Assembly (NCBI RefSeq): GCF_900167165.1
Contig: NZ_FUXM01000012.1
Location: 1-62,281, forward strand
DNA: 62,281 nt
Reading direction: 5' to 3'
From: Carboxydocella sporoproducens DSM 16521
GTDB taxonomy: Bacteria; Bacillota; GCA-003054495; Carboxydocellales; Carboxydocellaceae
A model generated the notes under the pieces. The model was not told where the DNA came from and made no database searches. It worked only from the letters and a program-made list of their open reading frames with translations. Below, piece after piece: positions 35,899 through 44,577 of the stretch. The translations under genes and the position numbers were made by a program. Every line of letters begins with the position of its first letter. The stretch's first letter is position 1.

Positions 35899-37299
35899 CT
35901 AACTCTGAAGTCGCCAGCCTTTAGGATAATAATTTTTTAAATAGCCATCTACTGCCAGGGCCCAGCCCAGTGGCCACCGGTCCAGACAGAGCAAATGCCA
36001 GCCTTTTGCCTCTCCAGCCGGCAAGGTCTCGCCTTTCAGGTATTTCCTCAGCTCCGGAGCATCCAGGGTGAAATAGACCGGCTGGGCAAACTGTTCCGGT
36101 TTTAAAGCCATCGCCAGGGCATAATCAGGATAAAATTTGCCTTTATAGAGATTACCCAGGGTCAATCCGGGACGAATCAGTTTTAATCCCTGCAATACCG
36201 GCAATTCCGGGGGTACAAGATAGAGGGTCCCGCCATTCAACCAGTAACGCCCATTCAATTCTGTTTTTAAATAGTTCTGGCGGAAGCGGTGCCAGGAGGC
36301 CAGTTCCTTGGCTCCTTCGGCCAGGTAGGGATCAGTACCACCGGGTCTGCCTGCTCCAGCCAATCTGCTTCCATTGTTATTTTTGCGCAATCTGGCCAGA
36401 AAATGTCCTTCTCCTCTGTTTTTATGCGGCCAGATCCGGCAAGCCAGGGCCAGTTCCGGCCTGCCCCCTACCACCCAGTCGGGGCGGCCCGGGCTATAGA
36501 GATGGGCCTGAGGCACCGGCTCCAGCTGAAATTCGGAATGTTCCTGCAAAAACTCCTGGATTGTCCCTTCGTTTTCATATGGATTAAAGGTACAGGTAGA
36601 ATAAACCATTACTCCCCCGGGTTTCAGCATCCGGGCAGCTGCCCGCAAGATCTCCCTCTGCATCTGCCGGCAGCGTTCCGGACCAAACTTCTGATATGCC
36701 CCCATGCTCTCCGGCTCCCGCCGGAACATCCCTTCTCCTGAACAGGGTGCATCCACCAGAATTTTATCAAAATAGCCGGGAAAATGGCGGGCCAGCCGCT
36801 CTGGTCGTTCGTTGAAAATCAGGCAATTGGTTAAACCAAAAGTCTCAACATATTTAACCATGGGCCGGATGCGCTGGGGATTATTATCATTGGCTACCAG
36901 AATCCCTTTTCCTTGCAATTTGGCTCCAATCTGGGTGGTTTTGCCCCCCGGAGCTGCACAGAGATCCAGTACCTTCTCCCCTGGCTGAACCTCCAGAGCT
37001 TCCACTGGCGCCATGGCACTGGGTTCCTGGATATAATAAAGTCCGGCATGGTAGTAAGGGTGTTTCCCCGGTCGCTCTTCTTCCTGTAAATAATAACCTT
37101 CCCGACACCAGGGCACCCTCTCCAGAGGAAAAGGAGCGATTTTTTCCCACTCAGCCTGCTGAATTTTCAAGGGATTTTGGCGCAGGCCGTGCTGACTCTC
37201 TCCCGCCAGGGCGGCCAGGAACTCCGGCCATTCCTCTCCCAGCAAGGGTTCAAGCCTCTGTACAAACTCCCGGGGTAGTCGTTCTGCTGTGATTGCCAA
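35899..37299 (-). CDS. rsmF: RsmF/NOL1-NOP2-Sun rRNA m5C methyltransferase
   Basis: This protein has about 466 residues. TTG at 37299 is the likely start because GAGGAGG lies 8 nt upstream; the ATG at 37332 lacks one. The catalytic domain has VLDLCAAPGGKTTQIGA (SAM site), KILVDAPCSGEGMFRREP (PCS motif cysteine) and VYSTCTFNPYENEG (TC motif cysteine). The C-terminal third (about 320-466) is the RsmF/PUA-like extension. It methylates cytosine C5 in 16S rRNA. Confidence 0.9.
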   Translation of the reverse strand: MAITAERLPREFVQRLEPLLGEEWPEFLAALAGESQHGLRQNPLKIQQAEWEKIAPFPLERVPWCREGYYLQEEERPGKHPYYHAGLYYIQEPSAMAPVEALEVQPGEKVLDLCAAPGGKTTQIGAKLQGKGILVANDNNPQRIRPMVKYVETFGLTNCLIFNERPERLARHFPGYFDKILVDAPCSGEGMFRREPESMGAYQKFGPERCRQMQREILRAAARMLKPGGVMVYSTCTFNPYENEGTIQEFLQEHSEFQLEPVPQAHLYSPGRPDWVVGGRPELALACRIWPHKNRGEGHFLARLRKNNNGSRLAGAGRPGGTDPYLAEGAKELASWHRFRQNYLKTELNGRYWLNGGTLYLVPPELPVLQGLKLIRPGLTLGNLYKGKFYPDYALAMALKPEQFAQPVYFTLDAPELRKYLKGETLPAGEAKGWHLLCLDRWPLGWALAVDGYLKNYYPKGWRLQS

Positions 37300-37364
37300 G
37301 CCGCTTACCTCCTCAGACAGGATTTTTAGCATCGATGTGGAATTAAGTCCTTTGAGGTGATAAT

Positions 37365-37628
37365 ATGGAATATCGTCAACTTTCAGGAACAGATATCGCT
37401 GTCTCCCGCCTGGGCTTAGGCGGCATTCCCCTGCAAAAGGCAGAACCTGAACAGGTAGCCAATCTAGTGGCTGCCGCCGCTGACCACGGCATAAACTTTA
37501 TCGATACCGCCCGTGGTTATGGTGCCAGTGAAACCTTGCTGGGCCAGGCCCTGAAAGGCTATCGTTCCCGTTTTCTGCTGGCCAGCAAGTCCATGGCCCG
37601 GGCGGCAGGTAAACTGGCTAGCTCCTGA
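37365..37628 (+). pseudogene. Aldo/keto reductase, 5' fragment
   Basis: MEYRQLSGTDIAVSRLGLGG, NFIDTARGYGASETLLGQAL and FLLASKS are the first ~78 residues of an aldo/keto reductase (full length about 300 or more). Homology stops near 37600, and the next bases belong to the convergent SGNH gene, giving a stop at 37626. The catalytic Asp/Tyr are kept but the downstream Lys and His are lost, so it is dead. A ribosome site (TTGAGGTG) remains. Confidence 0.85.
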
Positions 37629-38671
37629 GCCAGTTGCTCCGCTACCTTCCGGTTACCTTCTGCCATGAGGTGAATCTCATCAGTAAACCACTTACTCTCT
37701 ATCAGCTGGCTGTAGTCCAGGGAACGGCAGTTGTGCCGCCGGGCTGCAGCCAGTATTTGCTGCTTTTCCTTTTCCCAGCGCTGTACATCAATTTTATACT
37801 TTTGTTTCAATAACTCCATATTGGCAGGAGTAGCATAAACCAGGGCCGGTCGACCTGCGTTTTCCCATTCCCGCAACAATTCCAGGTAAAGCCGCCACTC
37901 CAGATTGGCAGTGGTTAAATTCAGGGATGCCAGTTGCCCTCCGGCCCCTTTTAACAAAACCTCCTTTTTTTCCTGCCAGGGTCTTCCCTGTCCTGCCTGC
38001 TGTTGCTGTTTCTGCTGCCACTGCTGAGGCGCCTGGCTGCGTTCGGCTGTACCCTGAACCAGATCAGATAAATGCAAAAAGTCCCGCGCTACCACCTGTC
38101 GATAGCGATAAAAACTCCAAACCGCCGCTACTTTCTCCCCCAGTTGCTCTTCCCTGCTGGTCTCAGCTACTTTTATGCCCAGGTTACGAGCTGCCTCAGC
38201 ATTGCCGGGCAGGCGTAGTACGTCCTGAAAGCGCACTCCCCCTTTTTCGGCAAACCAGCCCCGGCTGATATTATACACCAGAATATCCACCGGCATTTTT
38301 TTCAGCTGACGTACCAGAAAATAGGCTTCTGCCGGTTTCAAACCCTTTATACCCAGGTTAATTACAGTTATCTTTTGACCGGGAAACTTCTCCCGCAGGG
38401 AGCGGGCCAAATAAGCCGGAATAGTACGGTCAGCAGGAGTACTGGAACCATACATTTCTGAATCCCCCAGACAGACTACCACCAGTCCGGGAGCGCGTGG
38501 TAACCGGTCCAGCACTACCCGGATTGAACCCAGATCAGGATTATTCACCCGCCAGTCCTGTTTTTCCAGGAGCCGCCAGTCCAGATAGCGGTTCAGGCCC
38601 CAGTCCACCAGGAAGAGGCCAATTATAATCAATATCAGTACTTTGCCATTGAAAGGCAAAATTTTGTTCAT
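37559..38671 (-). CDS. SGNH/GDSL-like esterase of an acetylation cassette
   Basis: This 370-residue protein has an N-terminal TM anchor (about 9-27) and an extracytoplasmic hydrolase domain. Block I VVVCLGDSEMYGSS holds the serine, NLGIKGLKPAEAY resembles block II, and FTDEIHLMAEGN near 340 carries the Asp-x-x-His pair. A glutamine-rich stretch (about 215-235) is low complexity. Next to an MBOAT acyltransferase it should handle O-acetyl transfer to a surface polymer, like AlgX/DltD-type partners. The last ~15 residues are encoded by antisense aldo/keto reductase sequence, so the original C-terminus was replaced at a rearrangement joint. Confidence 0.8.
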   Translation of the reverse strand: MNKILPFNGKVLILIIIGLFLVDWGLNRYLDWRLLEKQDWRVNNPDLGSIRVVLDRLPRAPGLVVVCLGDSEMYGSSTPADRTIPAYLARSLREKFPGQKITVINLGIKGLKPAEAYFLVRQLKKMPVDILVYNISRGWFAEKGGVRFQDVLRLPGNAEAARNLGIKVAETSREEQLGEKVAAVWSFYRYRQVVARDFLHLSDLVQGTAERSQAPQQWQQKQQQQAGQGRPWQEKKEVLLKGAGGQLASLNLTTANLEWRLYLELLREWENAGRPALVYATPANMELLKQKYKIDVQRWEKEKQQILAAARRHNCRSLDYSQLIESKWFTDEIHLMAEGNRKVAEQLAQELASLPAARAMDLLASRKRER

Positions 38672-38683
38672 ACCTCTTTCTCC

Positions 38684-38794
38684 TTAAAATTGATTATAGA
38701 TAAACTGGGTTTGTCCAAGAGTAGAGCCCAGTACAGCCAGTAAGATCAAACCAAGCCAGAAAATAGCCGCTATTAGCTCCCGCCAGCTCAGCAT
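38684..38794 (-). CDS. Small single-helix membrane peptide of the MBOAT operon
   Basis: This 36-residue frame begins MLSWRELIAAIFWLGLILLA (one TM helix, about 6-24) and ends TLGQTQFIYNQF. Its ATG shares the A of the MBOAT stop codon (TGATG) and it ends 12 nt before the SGNH start, with a GGAG ribosome site for the next gene. GGGAGGCGG precedes it. The gene order MBOAT, peptide, SGNH recalls small partners such as DltX in D-alanylation systems, but no homology is claimed. Confidence 0.6.
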   Translation of the reverse strand: MLSWRELIAAIFWLGLILLAVLGSTLGQTQFIYNQF

Positions 38795-39987
38795 CAGCCA
38801 CCGCCTCCCATAATCTGCAGAACCCGAAGGGCCTGTTGCAGGTTTGTAGTAAAAGGTATCCAGGCCAGTACAACAAAATTATATGTAATGAATATGGCCA
38901 AACCGCGATACCAGTACTGGTCAGGCCAGCTCTCGGGTAAACGGGGCAGAAGATAGCGGCGATAAAGCCGCCAGAGAATGAGCGCCCCAGCATGGAGCAT
39001 CCCCCAGAAAATAAAGTTCCAGCCCGCTCCATGCCAGATACCGGTTACAAACATGACCACCAGGGTATTGAATAAAATCCGGCGGAAAGCCACCCGGCTT
39101 CCCCCCAGGGGGATAAAAAGATAGTCCCGGAACCAGCGGGTCAAAGACATATGCCAGTGTTTCCAGAACAGAGATATATTCCCTCGCAAATAAGGCCAGT
39201 CGAAGTTTTCCTGGATTCTCAGACCAAAGAAACGGCTGCTGCCCACTGCTATATCAGTATAGCCGGAAAAATCCACATAGAGTTGCCAGGCATAGGCGTG
39301 AGCTGCCAGCCAGTAGGCTCCTGCAGACAGTCCGGGCTTGCTCAAGCCACTGGCCAGTGGAGCCAGCGCCGCTGCCACCAGCAATTTCTTGAACAACCCC
39401 AGCAAAATGCGTTCCAGCCCCTCCCAGAGGTAATTCCACTGCCAGCGCTGTTTTTCTCCCAATTGGCGAGAAAAATCCTGCCAGCGTTCAATAGGCCCGG
39501 AAGTAAGAATGGGCCAGAAAAAGGAATAGCCCAGGAAGGTTATTAACTCTCTTTGCTCAACCTTGCCCCAGTAGCTATCGATTACATAATGCAGCCAGCG
39601 AAAGGTGACAAAAGATATCCCCACCGGAACCGCCACCTGTTCCCAGTGCCAGCGGCCCGGCTGTCCCAGGGCCTGTAAAGCCTGATTGAGTATTTGTAAA
39701 AGAAAAGCAAAATACTTGGTATAAAGCAAATAAAAACTCACCACTATTATAGCCAGTGCCAGCAGCCAGGCTCGCCTCTGGCCCCACCGACTCAGAATTT
39801 CTCCCAGCAGAAAAGTTAGCATGGCCAATCCCAGCATTAATAAGCCCTGCCCAGGATACCAGTATAGCAGGAGTGCGATATTGCTCAGAGCCAACCATAA
39901 GCTGCGGCTGCTGCTTCCCGGCAAGAGCCAGAAAACTCCCACCATGACCAGCAAAATCAACCCACTGGTCCAGGATAATAAAACCAT
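38794..39987 (-). CDS. MBOAT-family membrane O-acyltransferase
   Basis: This protein has about 397 residues, start at ATG 39987 (GGATGG upstream, only fair). About ten TM helices. MBOAT marks: FVTFRWLHYVIDSYWG, FWPILTSGPIERWQDF, FSGYTDIAVGSSRFFGLRI, FWKHWHMSLTRWFRDYLFIPLGGS and the catalytic histidine region GIWHGAGWNFIFWGMLHA. AlgI/DltB-like, it moves acyl groups from the cytosol to an extracytoplasmic polymer. First gene of the three-gene cassette. Confidence 0.92.
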   Translation of the reverse strand: MVLLSWTSGLILLVMVGVFWLLPGSSSRSLWLALSNIALLLYWYPGQGLLMLGLAMLTFLLGEILSRWGQRRAWLLALAIIVVSFYLLYTKYFAFLLQILNQALQALGQPGRWHWEQVAVPVGISFVTFRWLHYVIDSYWGKVEQRELITFLGYSFFWPILTSGPIERWQDFSRQLGEKQRWQWNYLWEGLERILLGLFKKLLVAAALAPLASGLSKPGLSAGAYWLAAHAYAWQLYVDFSGYTDIAVGSSRFFGLRIQENFDWPYLRGNISLFWKHWHMSLTRWFRDYLFIPLGGSRVAFRRILFNTLVVMFVTGIWHGAGWNFIFWGMLHAGALILWRLYRRYLLPRLPESWPDQYWYRGLAIFITYNFVVLAWIPFTTNLQQALRVLQIMGGGG

Positions 39988-40163
39988 GGCCGTCCATCCA
40001 TTCCCTTCTGTTTTAGATATTGCTATTTGGACATAAGCTAATTGTAGCATATTTCCCTTTCTGATAACAGTAACCGGTTAGGCTGACCGATGAAAAAGAC
40101 CTACCATCCAACCTATATATTTTACCATTTACCATGACTTAATTGCATTTAGGGGGAGAGAAG

Positions 40164-40214
40164 TTGTATTTGCCTGAAAATAGAATTATTTTTAAATTGA
40201 ATGAATATTCATTC
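40164..40214 (+). promoter_or_regulatory. Promoter and FadR-like palindromic operator
   Basis: TTGTAT (40164-40169), 17 nt, TATTTT (40187-40192) is followed by the perfect 16-bp palindrome GAATGAATATTCATTC (40199-40214) at the expected start site. TGAATGAxTAxTCATTCA is the operator of the TetR-type fatty-acid repressor FadR of Bacillus. The repressor gene is not in this window. Confidence 0.7.
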
Positions 40215-40236
40215 TGCCAGGCCGGAGGGAGATGCT

Positions 40237-42129
40237 ATGTATCACCAAACTACTATTGGGCTGTTTCACCAACAACTGCCCAAATATATCAATAAACCCC
40301 TGTTTCTAACCAAAAAAGAGGGCAAATATCAGCCTGTAACCTGGAAAGAGGCCGCCGAAGAAGTCCAGCTCTTTACCCTGGGTCTTCTGGCCCTGGATAC
40401 CAATCCCGGAGACCGGATAGGTCTGATGATGACAACCCAGTATTTCTGGCCCCTCTGGGACCTGGCCATTATCGCTGCTCGTGCCATCAATGTTCCCATC
40501 TATCCTACAAATAAAGGCCCTCAGGTTGCTCATATTATCAATGATAGTGGCAGCAAAATCCTGATTGTTGGCTCCTCAGAACTAGCAGAAGAAGTAATAA
40601 ATCATCAGCAGCTGATGCCAGATTTAAAACATTTGATTCTGCCTGACCCCATCCCCACTTCTTTGAAAGAAAAAGCAGAAAACATAAAACTGTGGTCTTT
40701 TGCCGATTTGCGTCAGCTTGGCAAGGAACTCTGGCAACAACAACCCGGTCTTTATGATCGAACCTGGCCCCAGGTAAAACCCACTGATATCTGTTCCATC
40801 ATTTATACATCCGGCACTACTGGTAACCCCAAAGGAGTTATCCTGACCCATATCAATTTTCTCAGCAATGCCTGGGGCTGTTACCAGGTTGTCCCCAGCC
40901 CGGATACCCATGTCAGCCTTTCCTTCCTGCCATTAAGTCATGTGCTGGAAAGAACCCTGGGCTGGTACTACATGCTTTATGCCGGGGTAACCATCGCCTA
41001 TGCCGAAAGCATCAATGACGTCCCCAAAAACCTGGAAGAAGTTCGTCCTCATCTCATGTGCAGTGTACCCCGCCTTTATGAAAAAATCCATCACCGCATT
41101 ATGGAAAACGTCGCCACTTCTTCCTTCCTGAAAAAACGCATTTTCCACTGGGCAATTAAAGCAGGAAAAAAACGCGCTAACCTGCTGGCTGCCAAACAAC
41201 CTGTTCCCCTGTGGCTACGCTGGCAGGACACTCTGGCTGACCGTCTGGTTTTTCGTAAAATCAGGGAACGCTTTGGCGGCCGTCTGGATTTCTGCGTCTC
41301 CGGTGGCGCTCCCCTGGGCCGAGATCTGGCTGAATTCTTTTATGCTGTAGGCATCAGGGTCATTGAAGGCTATGGTCTGACCGAAACTTCCCCGGTTCTA
41401 ACCTGTAACCGCCGGGAAAACTATCGGTTTGGTTCAGTTGGCCTGGCCATTCCGGAAGTGCAATTAAAAATTGCCCCTGATGGCGAAATTCTGGCCAAAG
41501 GCCCCAATCTCACACTGGGCTATTATAACAATCCGGAAGCTACTGCCGAATTATTTACTGAAGATGGCTGGTTAAAAACAGGAGATATCGGCATCATTGA
41601 TAATGACGGCTTTCTTTTCATCACCGACCGTAAAAAGGATTTAATCATCACTGCCGGAGGCAAAAATGTAGCCCCCCAGCCCATTGAACAACTCCTTACA
41701 GCTGACCGTTTTATCGCCCAGGCCGTTGTTTATGGAGATAAACAGCCTTTTATGACTGCAATGATTGTTCCTGATTTTACCGACCTGGAACACTATGCGC
41801 GCGAGAAAGGGGTGAATTTCACTACCCGCCAGGAATTGATTACCTTGCCCAAAATCCAGAAACTTCTGGCCAAGCGGGTAGCCAAAGCCCTCAAGCATCT
41901 CCCCAGGTATGAACAGGTTAAACGCATTACCATCCGCGCCCAGGAATTTACTATGGATGCCGGAGAAGTCACTCCCACTCTGAAAATCCGACGCAGGATC
42001 ATATACAAGAAATATGAACAGGATTTCCTGGCCATGTATCAGGACCAGGGCCCCTATGTGGAAGTCATCTACAAACATGATGAAGAGGAAGATATTCCAA
42101 TTAGCCCCGGTACTCCTCTCTCCCGGTAA
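40237..42129 (+). CDS. Long-chain acyl-CoA synthetase (AMP-forming)
   Basis: This 630-residue protein starts MYHQTTIGLFHQQLPKYIN at 40237 (GGAGGG upstream). Signature ICSIIYTSGTTGNPKGVILTH, LPLSHVLERTLG, the A-loop EGYGLTETSPVLTCNR, DGWLKTGDIGIID, and the FACS-type FITDRKKDLIITAGGKNVAPQPIEQLL match the FAA1/FadD group. It activates fatty acids to acyl-CoA at the membrane for degradation or lipid remodelling. The FadR-like operator fits. Single gene, ending at a shared terminator. Confidence 0.95.
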   Translation: MYHQTTIGLFHQQLPKYINKPLFLTKKEGKYQPVTWKEAAEEVQLFTLGLLALDTNPGDRIGLMMTTQYFWPLWDLAIIAARAINVPIYPTNKGPQVAHIINDSGSKILIVGSSELAEEVINHQQLMPDLKHLILPDPIPTSLKEKAENIKLWSFADLRQLGKELWQQQPGLYDRTWPQVKPTDICSIIYTSGTTGNPKGVILTHINFLSNAWGCYQVVPSPDTHVSLSFLPLSHVLERTLGWYYMLYAGVTIAYAESINDVPKNLEEVRPHLMCSVPRLYEKIHHRIMENVATSSFLKKRIFHWAIKAGKKRANLLAAKQPVPLWLRWQDTLADRLVFRKIRERFGGRLDFCVSGGAPLGRDLAEFFYAVGIRVIEGYGLTETSPVLTCNRRENYRFGSVGLAIPEVQLKIAPDGEILAKGPNLTLGYYNNPEATAELFTEDGWLKTGDIGIIDNDGFLFITDRKKDLIITAGGKNVAPQPIEQLLTADRFIAQAVVYGDKQPFMTAMIVPDFTDLEHYAREKGVNFTTRQELITLPKIQKLLAKRVAKALKHLPRYEQVKRITIRAQEFTMDAGEVTPTLKIRRRIIYKKYEQDFLAMYQDQGPYVEVIYKHDEEEDIPISPGTPLSR

Positions 42130-42130
42130 G

Positions 42131-42168
42131 ATAAAAAGGCACTTTGCTCTCCCGCAAAGTGCCTTTTA
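42131..42168. terminator. Bidirectional terminator
   Basis: AAAAGGCACTTTG and its complement (loop about 7-8 nt) give T-runs on both strands. It serves both the acyl-CoA synthetase gene and the carbonic anhydrase gene. Confidence 0.9.
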
Positions 42169-42171
42169 TCC

Positions 42172-42930
42172 TTATTTGGTTTCCAGCCATTCAACCTGGC
42201 CACTGCCCAGATGATATTTGGCTCCCACGATTTTCAGCTTACCCTGTTCTACCAGTTCCTTAATGATAGGGCTTTTTTCCAGTTCGACCATGGAAGCTTC
42301 CACATTCAGTTCCGTAGACTTTTCTACCAGCTGATCGCCGGCCAGACCGGTAGCCTTCGCTTTTTCCACCGAAGGCTTGATTTTTTCTATAATTGAGCCG
42401 ATGCTGCCCGGTACTTCTCCGCCCTTAACCGCAGCGGTAACGGCACCGCATTTTTCATGACCCATGACGACAATCAGGGGAGTACCCAGGTGTTCAGCCG
42501 CATATTCAACACTGCCAGTAGCCACCGGATCAATCACATTTCCGGCTACCCGTATAACAAATAAATCCCCTAAAGCCTGATCGAAGATGATTTCCGGCGG
42601 TACCCTGGAATCAGAACAGCTGACAATGATGGCAAAAGGATGCTGGCCATTCTTTTTCAGCTCTTCCCGCCGTTCATCCCCCAGATTGTCGGGCAAAACC
42701 TTTTCGCCGGCAAAGCGGGCATTTCCATCTTTCAGCAGATTCAATGCTTCATCCGGATTTTTGATGATTTCCGGTCGCTGATAGACCTGAACCGCCGATG
42801 CGCTAGCAGCCTTTTCACCGCTATTTTCGCCGGTCTTCTGGGCTTCACTGCCACAGCCAGCCAGAGTAAAACTCCCCAGCAATAAGGCCCCAGCCAGCAC
42901 TCCCCCCAGCACTTTCTTTCTCTCTACCAT
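42172..42930 (-). CDS. Beta-carbonic anhydrase, predicted lipoprotein
   Basis: This 252-residue protein starts MVERKKVLGGVLAGALLLGS at 42930 (GGAGGTG upstream). A lipobox (FTLAGC) puts a lipid-anchored cysteine near residue 26, then a Ser/Ala/Glu linker. The enzyme domain has SCSDSRVPPEIIFDQ (zinc Cys, Asp/Arg dyad), VIRVAGNVIDPV, EYAAEHLGTPLIVVMGHEKCGAV (zinc His and Cys). It interconverts CO2 and bicarbonate outside the membrane, unusual since most bacterial beta forms are cytosolic; it may feed CO2/bicarbonate uptake or buffer CO2 release. Confidence 0.93.
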   Translation of the reverse strand: MVERKKVLGGVLAGALLLGSFTLAGCGSEAQKTGENSGEKAASASAVQVYQRPEIIKNPDEALNLLKDGNARFAGEKVLPDNLGDERREELKKNGQHPFAIIVSCSDSRVPPEIIFDQALGDLFVIRVAGNVIDPVATGSVEYAAEHLGTPLIVVMGHEKCGAVTAAVKGGEVPGSIGSIIEKIKPSVEKAKATGLAGDQLVEKSTELNVEASMVELEKSPIIKELVEQGKLKIVGAKYHLGSGQVEWLETK

Positions 42931-43040
42931 TTTGACACCTCCAGTAATTGTTTGTAATTTTTCGCTCAAATTATATTCGCTGCTTTTTCTTTTTTTCCTG
43001 CTAAATCCCTGAATTTTTTGTGAAAAGTAGCACAGTCCAC

Positions 43041-43070
43041 AGAAAACAAAAAGGGGCGATAAGGCCCCTC
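43041..43070 (-). terminator. Terminator after gltD
   Basis: GGGGC-N6-GCCCC just after the gltD stop, then TTTTTGTTTT on the minus strand. Confidence 0.85.
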
Positions 43071-43071
43071 T

Positions 43072-44556
43072 TTATGGCAAATTGGTGTTTCCCATCAAGA
43101 AGCGGTCACACTCCCGGGCCGCTCCCCGGCCTTCGCGAATGGCCCAGACCACCAAACTCTGGCCCCGGCGCATGTCACCAGCTACAAATACCTTCGGTAT
43201 ATTGGTACGGAATTTGCCAAAATCCGCTTTCACATTACCGAATTGGTCCAGTTCAACTCCCAGCTGATCCAGGAGCTGTCTTTCCGGTCCCACAAAACCC
43301 ATGGCCAGCAGCACCAGCTGCGCGGGCCAGACTTTTTCCGTACCGGGAATTTCCTGTGGTACCAGGCGGTCCTGTGGCCCTTTCACCCATTCCACCTGGA
43401 CTGTATGCACTTCCTTGACCCGCCCCTGTTCATCACCAACAAACCGTTTGGTCATCACGCAATATTGACGGGGATCTGCACCATAAAGGGCGGCAGCTTC
43501 CTCCTGGCCATAATCCACCTTCAATACCCGGGGAAACTGCGGCCAGGGATTGTCTGCCGCTCTCGTTTTCGGTGGCTGGGGCATGATCTCCAGCTGTACC
43601 ACGCTACGGCAACCGTGCCTGATGGCAGTAGCAACACAGTCAGTACCGGTGTCACCGCCCCCGATCACCACTACATCCTTGCCCGCGGCGGAAATATAGT
43701 TACCATCTTCCAGATTGGAGTCCAGCAGACTCTTGGTATTGGCCTTGAGAAACTCCATGGCGAAATGGATACCTTGCAGGTTACGGCCTTCTACCGGCAG
43801 ATCCCGGGGCTTAGTTGAACCTCCGCAAAGGATAACGGCATCAAATTCTCCCAGCAAGCGGCCTACGGGAAAGTCCTTACCCACTTCGGTATTGGTGACG
43901 AATGTAATGCCTTCTGCTGCCAGAATATCGATGCGGCGCTGGACAATCTTCTTATCCAGCTTCATATTGGGGATGCCATACATCAACAGTCCCCCCACCC
44001 GGTCAGCCCGCTCAAATACGGTAACCCAGTGTCCTGCTTTATTGAGCTGAGCTGCGGCTGCCAACCCCGAGGGACCTGACCCTACCACCGCTATTTTTTT
44101 GCCAGTGCGGATGGCCGGAGGCCGGGGCACAACCCAGCCTTCTTCATAAGCCCGGTCGATTATAGCACATTCGTTATTCTTGATAGTTACCGGCTGACCG
44201 TGCAAACCGCAAGTACAAGCCCCTTCACAGGGAGCAGGACAGACCCGGCCTGTAAATTCGGGGAAGTTATTGGTCTTGTGCAACCGTTCCAGTGCCTCCC
44301 GCCACAGACCCCGGTAAATGAGGTCATTCCACTCAGGGATCAAATTGTTGAGGGGACAGCCGGAAACAGCTCCATTGATGATCACTCCGGTGTGGCAGTA
44401 GGGGGTGCCGCACTCCATGCAGCGGGCCCCCTGGATCTTCAGTTGTTCTTCCTCAAATTGGTAGTGGAATTCATTCCAGTCCTTGATTCTTTCCAATGGC
44501 TCCCGGTCACCCGGCAGTTGCCGCTGGTATTCCATAAAACCGGTCGGTTTACCCAT
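43072..44556 (-). CDS. gltD: Glutamate synthase (NADPH) small subunit
   Basis: This 494-residue protein starts [20 protein letters not shown]. The N-terminal iron-sulfur region has [28 protein letters not shown] and [19 protein letters not shown] motif [22 protein letters not shown] and NAD(P)H motif [22 protein letters not shown] follow, and the final FAD motif [19 protein letters not shown]. It passes electrons from NAD(P)H to GltB for glutamate synthesis. It follows gltB after 21 nt and ends the operon. Confidence 0.96.
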   Translation of the reverse strand: MGKPTGFMEYQRQLPGDREPLERIKDWNEFHYQFEEEQLKIQGARCMECGTPYCHTGVIINGAVSGCPLNNLIPEWNDLIYRGLWREALERLHKTNNFPEFTGRVCPAPCEGACTCGLHGQPVTIKNNECAIIDRAYEEGWVVPRPPAIRTGKKIAVVGSGPSGLAAAAQLNKAGHWVTVFERADRVGGLLMYGIPNMKLDKKIVQRRIDILAAEGITFVTNTEVGKDFPVGRLLGEFDAVILCGGSTKPRDLPVEGRNLQGIHFAMEFLKANTKSLLDSNLEDGNYISAAGKDVVVIGGGDTGTDCVATAIRHGCRSVVQLEIMPQPPKTRAADNPWPQFPRVLKVDYGQEEAAALYGADPRQYCVMTKRFVGDEQGRVKEVHTVQVEWVKGPQDRLVPQEIPGTEKVWPAQLVLLAMGFVGPERQLLDQLGVELDQFGNVKADFGKFRTNIPKVFVAGDMRRGQSLVVWAIREGRGAARECDRFLMGNTNLP

Positions 44557-44577
44557 AGCCGTACCTCCTATACACCC

